64,000 nt of DNA from Strobilurus pachycystidiatus (lineage: Eukaryota > Basidiomycota > Agaricomycetes > Agaricales > Physalacriaceae), in the NCBI GenBank assembly GCA_019915135.1, contig JAHLMK010000012.1:186001-250000 (forward strand), given 5' to 3'. Shown one piece after another: positions 57,641-64,000 of this stretch. A program made the translations under genes and the position numbers. Each line of letters starts with the position of its first letter. The stretch's first letter is position 1. The notes beneath the pieces were generated by a model, which worked only from the letters and a program-made list of their open reading frames with translations, did not search any database and was not told the DNA's origin.

Positions 57641-60121
57641 CTAACGCATCAACGCCGCAACCTCCCCCGCGAGCCGACACCGCCCCGCGCGCGCGAGCGC
57701 CGCGGCGAGCGCCGTGAGGACGTGCGGGTCTCCTCCACCTTGCCCTCCATGTCCTTGGTCTACCCACCCACCATGATCGCTCAAAACCCGCCTCGCCACA
57801 TCCTCCAACCCCCCCACCCCCACCCCATCCCCACATGATGCGAGGTGCAAGATATGATTCGAGAGCGTGTGCGCGTCCGGCTGAAAGTGCAAGGAAGGGT
57901 GCGTCAGCAGGAGAAAGGACACGGAAACGAAGGAGAGAGGACACGAAAACGAAGGCAAAAGGACACTTGGAACTGGAACGGAAGAACAAGTGAAAAAAAA
58001 ACTCACCTGAAACCCCTTCCCCGCACACCCCAACACCCGCGCCACGCCCTCCCGATCCCCTCTCCGCGCGCGCAGGAGGGCGTTCCACCCCGCGGTGTCT
58101 AGGTGCCATTTCTTGCTCTTGCGTCGTTGGCGGAGTTTGGATGAGGAGCATTGGATGGTGTTGGTGTTGGTGTTGGTGTCAAGAGATGAGCGTGTGTGGA
58201 TGGAGTCGGTGTGGATGGGTGTGCGAGCGGAGTCGGTGTTATCGTGAGTATGCACGGTTTTCGTTTGAGTGCAAGGTCGGGATTCGGTAGCGCTCGCATC
58301 GACGACCCCAAGCAAATACCCCACCTTCCTCTCCGCGCTCCACTTGCCCCTCTTCCCAGTCCCATTCCCTGTTCTCACTTTGAGTGGTGGAACGAGAGTA
58401 ACAAAAACCAACTCACCTTGCTTCCGCACCGCCGCGAGCACCGTCCCTTCCCGCACCGTCCCATCCTCCCGCACCTCCCCATCCCGCACCTCATCCACCT
58501 CCCCAACCCTAGTCCTGTCCACCCCCACCCCCACCCCCCACCGCCCCACCGCCCCCCTCGCCCCAACCCCCCTCCACCGCTTGCCCGCCCTCTTAACCTC
58601 CCCATCCAACACCCGCCTCACAAACACGCGCGCGTCCACCGCGTGCTTCCGCCCCGGGACCCAGCACCACGGTGGTGGGGGCAGGCGTCTTGGTCTTCCG
58701 TGAGGATCTGGCGGTCTTGCGTTATTGTTGGGATCGGGACCAGGATCAGGCGGCCGCTTCCGCCTCCGCCCCTTCCCCCACTTCCTCTCCCGCACTTCTG
58801 GGGGTTTCACCTCCTCCCCCTCCCCCTCGCTCTCCTTCGAATGTTCGACGTACTCCCCCAACGCGCGCACCACACCCCCCACCACCCCCGCGGGGAGGAC
58901 GTCCCGCGTGAGCATGTTCGCGAGGAGGACGAGCACCTGCGGGTCCCGCGTCGGGAGGAGGAGGCGCGTCAGCCCTTCCACCGTTCCTTTCCCATGCACA
59001 ACACCCGGTGAAGCGCTGTGACCCCCATTTCCGGTTGCAGTCACACTAGGATTGGTTGCATTGCCGTTGCCGCTCCCGTTGGTCGCCAACCAAACCTCGA
59101 CCCCAACGCCCAACACCACCGCCGCGAGCACCAGCTCCCCCTGCGCCAGGCACCCCTCCATCACACTCCGCAGGGCGCAGTCGTGCCGCTGTCGGGCGGC
59201 GTGCATCAGCGACAGCGCGAGGGACAGGTTGGGCGCGGGGGCCCGAGCTTTAGCGAGGGAAAGGTTGGGCGCGGGGGCGGGGGTGTGGGCGTGTACGTCG
59301 GTGAGAGTGGGAGAAGAGCCCGGCAACTCCTTCCCCCTTGCGAACCCCGGATACGGCTCCTCCCCCACGCCGAGCTCCCCGGTCAGAGCGGCGCGGAGGA
59401 CGACGCGCGCGCGGTCCCACACGATCGCGTGCTCCTCGACGTACGTCCGCAGCGCGTCGTGTCTCATCCGCGCGGCGTTTGCGTTCCCGATCTTTTTCCC
59501 TACTGATATCCCGTTGATTGCGTTCCCTCTAATTGCGCTTCGGACCCGGACGCCCCGCGCACGCATCCACGACTCGACGTCCTCCGCGCGCTTCCCGTAC
59601 CCCTTCCGCCGCAGCGCGTGCATCAGCGCGTGCCCCGCCAGCCGCACCCCAACTTCCAATCCCAATGTTCCTTCCACGGAATTCGTGGTTGGGTTCGGCG
59701 TGAACAGTCCCGCAGTCCCATTCCCGCCCAGCTCGAGCATACCCAGCCCGCCCCTCAAATACGAATTGAACACCCAGTACGCCCCGCGCACGTCCGACAC
59801 GGCGACGAGCGTGCGCAGGGCCGTGCATGTCGCGAGTGTTTGGGTGGGCGTCGAGAGGGTTGCAGGGGGAAGAGAAGGAAGAGGGGACGGGGATGGGCGG
59901 GTGGTCGTTTGGGCGATAAAGGAGGGATACATATACGGCGGGAGCGGGGATTGTTCGGTGGTGGTTGATATGCGTCTACATCTTGTGGTTGGTGGTGTGT
60001 GTATGCGTCTCGATATGTCCGTGTGCGTTCTTGTGTGTATCTGCTTCAAAAAGTCCGTTCTTGTGTGGGTCAAAAATGTATGCTGGGAGATATGCGCCCT
60101 AGCCCAGCGCGTCCATCGCAT
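57641..60121 (-). CDS. Pentatricopeptide-repeat-like protein, probably mitochondrial
   Basis: Exons 60121-58417, 58368-58007 and 57880-57641 give 768 residues. Both introns are multiples of three, so the frame is open through them; they were kept because of GTGAGT donors, CAG acceptors and non-protein-like content. The N-terminus is rich in Arg/His/Thr/Ser with almost no acidic residues, like a mitochondrial presequence. The C-terminal part has helix pairs typical of PPRs: TAGWNALLRARRGDREGVAR, then PDAHTLSNHILHLASCG and PHVLTALAAALARAGRCRLA. Long Gly/Arg/Thr/Pro-rich low-complexity insertions sit between. PPR proteins bind organellar RNA. It is head to head with a mitochondrial IF-3 gene. 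An upstream in-frame Met (60283) lies inside the dispersed repeat and was rejected. Confidence 0.65.
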   Translation of the reverse strand: MRWTRWARAHISQHTFLTHTRTDFLKQIHTRTHTDISRRIHTPPTTRCRRISTTTEQSPLPPYMYPSFIAQTTTRPSPSPLPSLPPATLSTPTQTLATCTALRTLVAVSDVRGAYWVFNSYLRGGLGMLELGGNGTAGLFTPNPTTNSVEGTLGLEVGVRLAGHALMHALRRKGYGKRAEDVESWMRARGVRVRSAIRGNAINGISVGKKIGNANAARMRHDALRTYVEEHAIVWDRARVVLRAALTGELGVGEEPYPGFARGKELPGSSPTLTDVHAHTPAPAPNLSLAKARAPAPNLSLALSLMHAARQRHDCALRSVMEGCLAQGELVLAAVVLGVGVEVWLATNGSGNGNATNPSVTATGNGGHSASPGVVHGKGTVEGLTRLLLPTRDPQVLVLLANMLTRDVLPAGVVGGVVRALGEYVEHSKESEGEGEEVKPPEVRERKWGKGRRRKRPPDPGPDPNNNARPPDPHGRPRRLPPPPWCWVPGRKHAVDARVFVRRVLDGEVKRAGKRWRGVGARGAVGRWGVGVGVDRTRVGEVDEVRDGEVREDGTVREGTVLAAVRKQGELVFVTLVPPLKVRTGNGTGKRGKWSAERKVGYLLGVVDASATESRPCTQTKTVHTHDNTDSARTPIHTDSIHTRSSLDTNTNTNTIQCSSSKLRQRRKSKKWHLDTAGWNALLRARRGDREGVARVLGCAGKGFQVSFFFTCSSVPVPSVLLPSFSCPLSFVSVSFLLLTHPSLHFQPDAHTLSNHILHLASCGDGVGVGGLEDVARRVLSDHGGWVDQGHGGQGGGDPHVLTALAAALARAGRCRLAGEVAALMR

Positions 60122-60139
60122 CGCATGCCTACACAAAAC

Positions 60140-60370
60140 CGAATTAGCGTGTGTGCGCTCGTGTCTTCCGTCCGTCCAACCCTTGTCCAGCGCACCCATA
60201 CCACCAGCGCGCCCAACCCAAACCCACGCATCCCCGCCCACGCTCCCATCCCAAAAAAAAAGGAAAATAAAGAGAAAAAGCACGCACCCGACCGACCTTC
60301 TCCTGTTCGTCGTCGTCGTCTAAAGCCAAGAAAGTGTTTTGTTGTCGTCGGGTCCATCCGGCCGATCTGG
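60140..60370. repeat. Dispersed repeat copy B in the bidirectional promoter
   Basis: The reverse complement matches 43099-43340 over about 230 bp (blocks GGCCGGATGGACCCGAC, GGTCGGTCGGGTGCGTGC, CACACACGCTAAT). It lies directly upstream of the PPR-like start codon and may contain part of its 5'UTR, including a possible TTTGTGTAG acceptor near 60129-60137 on the minus strand. Confidence 0.75.
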
Positions 60371-60615
60371 ATCTGGATGTGACTCGGGTCCGGGTCTGGG
60401 ACACACTGACACTCGAGAATCGAGATAAATACTGCTTTTTCTTCGATAATTCGATTTCTCTACTTGCGCGTGCACTGGTGTGTTAAATGACCTGAGCGTT
60501 ACCGCAGCTCGCTGAAAACTTCAAAACATCAGCGTCGTTCGCGAACTCGGCCCGACTCCCTCGGCCCGGGGTAAAGTGAATCTTTCTTTTGCTGTCGACG
60601 CGACGACCACCAACA
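60371..60615. promoter_or_regulatory. Shared upstream region of PPR-like and IF-3 genes
   Basis: The two start codons (60121 minus, 60616 plus) are about 495 bp apart, with copy B of the dispersed repeat on the PPR side. No clear TATA box was seen; the C-rich CTCGGCCCGACTCCCTCGGC around 60545-60564 could be a start-site region for the plus-strand gene. Confidence 0.35.
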
Positions 60616-61913
60616 ATGTGGTGCCGACGCCAGCTGCGCGGGCTCTTCTTCTCCACTGGGATTGCCGCTCATGACGTTCGCGCCTTCGCCCGCCTTCTAC
60701 ACACAACGCGCCCGCTCCTCGCGCAACGCCTCCAAAACGAAGAGATCCCGTTCAAGAGCGCCGTGCTCGTCGTCATCCCTGGGCGGGAGAACCAGCCCGG
60801 GGGGAGGCAGGTGCCTAAGCCCAAGGAGGAACCGCGGGAGGATGGGGATGGGAACGGGAACGGACGACAAGCACGAGAGGATGAACAAGGGCGAGACGGG
60901 AACGCAAATGGACTAGAACCCCAACGACGCCGGTTCACGCTCCCGGCGCCGCCCAAGCCGGACCCGCACCGGCTGTTCACGCCGACGCCCACACAAGTCG
61001 CGCAGCACGGGCAGCGCATCGACGTCCCGACGTACCTGCGGACGCGGCTGGATCGCTACATCGAGGTGTTGCAGTTGGTTCGGTGCGTGCCTATTCCCTC
61101 CCGTGATTTCGTTCCGCTCTATTGGCTTTGGGTCATTGGCGTTCTGCTTTATCGTCCACAATTCTCACCCACCCCCAGATCCTCCCCAACACCCATCGTC
61201 ATCCTCGCCCCCCGCCCGCCCGAGGACCTCAACACCAAACGCGAAGGGAAGAAGATCGGGTGGGAGTACGCGTGGCTCAAGATCCCCAATAAAGGGCAGG
61301 TCCTCCCCGAGGGCGTCGAGGCGGTTCTGGGGCGGGGCGTGGAGGAGGAATCACAAACACAAACCCAAACAGGCGGGGGATGGGGAGACGCCGAACCCCA
61401 AGAGCCCAAGGAGAAGAAGTCCGGGGGCGGACTGCGCGAAATCCACGTCCCGACCGTCCTGTCCCTCCTCGACAAAAAACACTGGCGCCTCGAGCTCGTC
61501 ACCGAGCGTCCGCGCGCGACGGTGCAGATCGTCGATCGACAACTTGAACGAGAACAAGGGAAGGACGAGAAGAAGAAGGGGGGCAAAGGCCAAGCAGGCC
61601 GAAAACAGTTCCAATTCTCGTGGAGCGTCGCCCCGGGGGACGTGAAGCACAAGATGAAGGCGGTGCGGAAGGAGCTGGGGCGGGGGGTGCGGTGTGATTT
61701 GGTGTGGGGGCCGAAGGGTGCGACTTTTTGTTCCATTCCCATTCTCACACTCATCCGGCTCTAGACGTGAAAACCCGCCCCCCGCCCCCGGACGTCATGC
61801 AGCAGCGCCTGCGCGACATCGTCGCCGAGCTGGAGGACGTCGCGAAGGAGTACAAGGTCATGGAGGTCGTCCGGACCAGGGGCGTCGGCATCGTGTATCT
61901 CGAGGGCAAGTGA
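60616..61913 (+). CDS. Mitochondrial translation initiation factor IF-3
   Basis: Exons 60616-61082, 61179-61717 and 61765-61913 give 384 residues. The N-terminus (MWCRRQLRGLFFSTGI) looks like a mitochondrial targeting sequence. The N domain of IF-3 fits LLAQRLQNEEIPFKSAVLVV and PTYLRTRLDRYIEVLQLV; the C domain fits QFQFSWSVAPGDVKHKMKAV followed by RDIVAELEDVAKEYKVMEVV and a final GVGIVYLEGK. Low-complexity Gly/Glu/Lys inserts lengthen it compared with bacterial IF-3 (~180 residues), as in other fungal mitochondrial homologues. The factor keeps mitoribosomal subunits apart and checks start-codon pairing. Start chosen at the first ATG; upstream codons in frame have no Met. Confidence 0.8.
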
Positions 61914-62123
61914 AGGCGGTGGCGGCGTTGCGGGGAGGGAACAGAACCAAGAAAAGTATATCGTACCCTACTAGTGCCACAGACTAAACTAATCCATGCT
62001 CCCGGTCCCTATTCCTCGTTGGCCCTGTCGTTACTCGTATTCGTATTCCTGTCGGACATGCAAACAAAAAAAAAGAACAACAAAAACACAAAGCAAAAAA
62101 TCAGATCTACACGCATAGATTGT

Positions 62124-62206
62124 TGGCAACGGCGAGGTTCGAACTCGCGCGGGTTAGCACCCATTGGGACTTAAATCCAACACCTTAACCACTCGGTCAC
62201 GCTACC
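62124..62206 (-). tRNA. tRNA-Leu (anticodon UAA)
   Basis: The minus strand folds as an 83-nt type II tRNA: acceptor GGTAGCG/CGTTGCC with A discriminator, D-arm with AGTGGTTAAGG, anticodon stem TTGGA and loop TTTAAGT giving anticodon TAA, a long variable arm (TGGGTGCTAACCCGC) as in Leu/Ser tRNAs, and T-arm GCGAGTTCGAACCTCGC. It has no encoded CCA and no intron, as expected for a nuclear eukaryotic tRNA. Confidence 0.95.
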
Positions 62207-62434
62207 ATTCTCCGCCCTCGTCCAAGCGCGTATCACTCTTTTTTGTTTTGTTCGTTCTTGGCACTTAGCAGGCGCGTACTTGGCCGTTCAGGTTGCAGCG
62301 CGCACTAGTACTTGCCACCGGAGCTGGAATCACAACCTCACCTTTCCACCCCCCACCCCCCTACCCTAACCCTCCCCCTGGGTTCCAAGCGAGGGCCCGG
62401 GCATGCGGTTTGGTTTCCCGCTGTGACCTGTCAA
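62207..62434. other. Intergenic
   Basis: Contains a T-run at 62240-62245 downstream of nothing obvious and a C-rich tract with CCCTAACCCTCCCC near 62363. No gene is seen. Confidence 0.4.
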
Positions 62435-62680
62435 TTAATCTGACGTTGGAGTCCGTGCAAAATACTCTTCAGCCGCGAGGACTAGGGCAGCCTCTTCCAA
62501 AGTTCCACTTACTATATACTTTCTCCTGCAGCGGCTTTTCGTCAATCTCCGTGCTGAGGTTATGGCGAGGCGTTGAGTGTCCTCGTCGGACGAGAGTGGT
62601 AGTCCGGTACGTGCTTCCAAAAACTTCACATAATCAGTCGTTCCCCATACCAGTCTAATATTCACGGAATCAGTTTTCAT
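62435..62680 (-). CDS. Possible small protein of unknown function
   Basis: An ORF of 81 codons from ATG at 62680: it contains TTDYVKFLEARTGLPLSSDE, AITSARRLTKSRCRRKYI and TLEEAALVLAAEEYFART, which look protein-like. A GTAAGT inside (near 62511) followed by a CAG at about 62427 suggests that the last third could instead be an intron and that the gene continues. Function unknown. Confidence 0.35.
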   Translation of the reverse strand: MKTDSVNIRLVWGTTDYVKFLEARTGLPLSSDEDTQRLAITSARRLTKSRCRRKYIVSGTLEEAALVLAAEEYFARTPTSD

Positions 62681-64000
62681 TAGGCCGTGCCATCTGCGCA
62701 GGGGTCCGGCACATGGATATTGACTCTTCCCCAGCTGTCCGTAACGCGAGGATGTGGAGGTTGGGGGAGACCATCACCATCGGACTGAGGAAAGTGTCAA
62801 TGCTCATAATGTTACGCCACTGTCAAGCGAGGCTGCGGAGAAGGAAATGACAGGGGCGCCACGCTCAATTTGTGAAAAGTGGTCGCCGAGCCTCGGACGT
62901 GCGCGCTACACAGAAGGCGTGGAGGGCGAGGGCGAAGGTGAATGAGAGAGACCACGTAGCTGATAACATCACCAACCGCGCACTAGATTGATCCGGGATT
63001 CAAGTGCGCACCTGCACATCGAGCTCGTGCCAACTTCCCCAAGATAATAACAGACAACATCACGGTGTCAAACGGGCGCTAGGAGGCGATCCGACCACAT
63101 CACGGTGTAAAACGGGCATCTGAGGCAGCCATAAATGCATCTAGAATTGATCAAGAACATATCGAGAAACTATAAAAGTAGACGTCCAATGTCAATCAAA
63201 GTAAGCATGCAGGAAGGAAGAAGCTGAGGCGGTGTGTATTATGAGTGAAGATCGTTGAGAGAAACACACCTTCTCGCTGCTGTCAGTAACACTCACTACT
63301 TACTATTTGCAAGCCAGCGCCTCTTGTACGACCACGAAGAAGTTGTGTCTGGGAAGAATAGACAAGGGGGTGTGGATCGGGGATCGGGCCGGACACGGTG
63401 CGTCCTTTCTTCCCGCCAACAACACGCTCCACCCTCATATATGCCATAAGTAGTCGACGCACCACTTGGTCTCCACAAGATGAAGATCGTCGTTGTTACA
63501 TCCCGTCAAGCAACATCATGGATGGACGTGGAGAGCCCGAGATGCAGGGTGCGACGCGTTTGCTGAGACTTGGGGGCGGCCACAAAGGGCTCAGTTCTAT
63601 AACGAGACAAATTGGCAATCAACGGTGTATGTGAACTATGTTATACTACGCATTGGGTTGCGCTTACCCCATCCTCACTCGCGTGACCGTCCTGTCCTAG
63701 CGCAACAGGTGCGCGAGTGGTTGCGCAAAAACTCTTGTCGCCCCTTCCCGCTTAGTACGCATGGTTCACAATCTATCTCCAAGATATAGCTGTACATCTA
63801 TTCATGTCCTCCCGCTTTGCAATTGGTAGTGAATGCCTCATACAGATCTATCCGCGAGCGTTGGCACAGAGCTGTTTTTTCGTATCGCTAATACTTTCTG
63901 ATATCTCTCTGATGGCGGGCGAGAGAGGTGGCGCCGTATTCGAGGTCACGTTATGTCTTTGCGAGCCGCTTCTCAACAATAGTGGCTGCCAGTGTTGGTG
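62681..64000. other. Gene-free window end
   Basis: No supported gene. A short direct duplication ACATCACGGTGT(C/A)AAACGGGC occurs at 63058 and 63097. Several short ORFs (63255-63789) lack recognisable features. Confidence 0.4.

Noticed and set aside
60122..60283. N-terminal 54-residue extension of the PPR-like ORF
   Set aside because: It lies within the dispersed repeat shared with 43.1 kb, and a splice acceptor-like site just upstream of 60121 suggests 5'UTR.
59052..60323. 423-aa plus-strand ORF
   Set aside because: Antisense to the PPR-like gene in GC-rich sequence; it lacks recognisable motifs while the minus strand has PPR-like helices.

Overview
The window is nuclear DNA of a filamentous basidiomycete, most likely an Agaricomycete. 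Coding regions are broken by many 45-60 bp GT..AG introns, there is a Plavaka-type (CACTA) DNA transposon of the kind known from mushroom genomes, and several gene families typical of Agaricomycetes occur: an MLKL-like/TKL kinase, divergent F-box/LRR proteins and an RBR E3 ligase. There are no operons, Shine-Dalgarno sites or CRISPR arrays. Exon coordinates are hand-assembled from splice signals and frame continuity, without transcripts.

Layout. 0-15.9 kb is a transposon-rich block: an orphan gene with one frameshift (1.2-3.6 kb), a ~150 bp-arm inverted repeat (4.1-4.6 kb), a complete-looking hAT transposase gene (5.1-8.2 kb), a 5'-truncated pseudogene (9.0-10.2 kb), a small orphan gene (12.4-13.1 kb), a hAT-type MITE with 8-bp target duplications (13.8-14.3 kb), and a decayed non-LTR retrotransposon that has itself been hit by a 273-bp MITE. 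15.9-19.2 kb is CHO2, phosphatidylethanolamine N-methyltransferase. 19.2-30.5 kb is gene-poor and holds diverged duplicated relics around one intact bZIP gene (26.2-27.3 kb). 30.5-41.5 kb is the main block of host genes: a 14-exon MLKL-like/TKL kinase, two convergent F-box genes and an RBR ubiquitin ligase.

42.4-56.7 kb is a nested transposon stack. A 686-bp TA-flanked element lies at 42.4 kb. A decayed, probably BTB-like host gene on the minus strand is then split by a 1,729-bp hAT element (43.8-45.5 kb) and by a 9,974-bp Plavaka element (46.5-56.5 kb). The Plavaka element carries an 11-exon transposase, two genes of unknown function, a probable solo LTR inside one of them, and a 60-bp minisatellite.

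57.6-62.2 kb is housekeeping again: a PPR-like gene and a mitochondrial IF-3 gene arranged head to head, then tRNA-Leu(UAA). The last 1.8 kb has no convincing gene. Most of the novelty lies in the transposons and their cargo; the most interesting host gene is the kinase, whose architecture suggests a fungal relative of the MLKL cell-death effectors.
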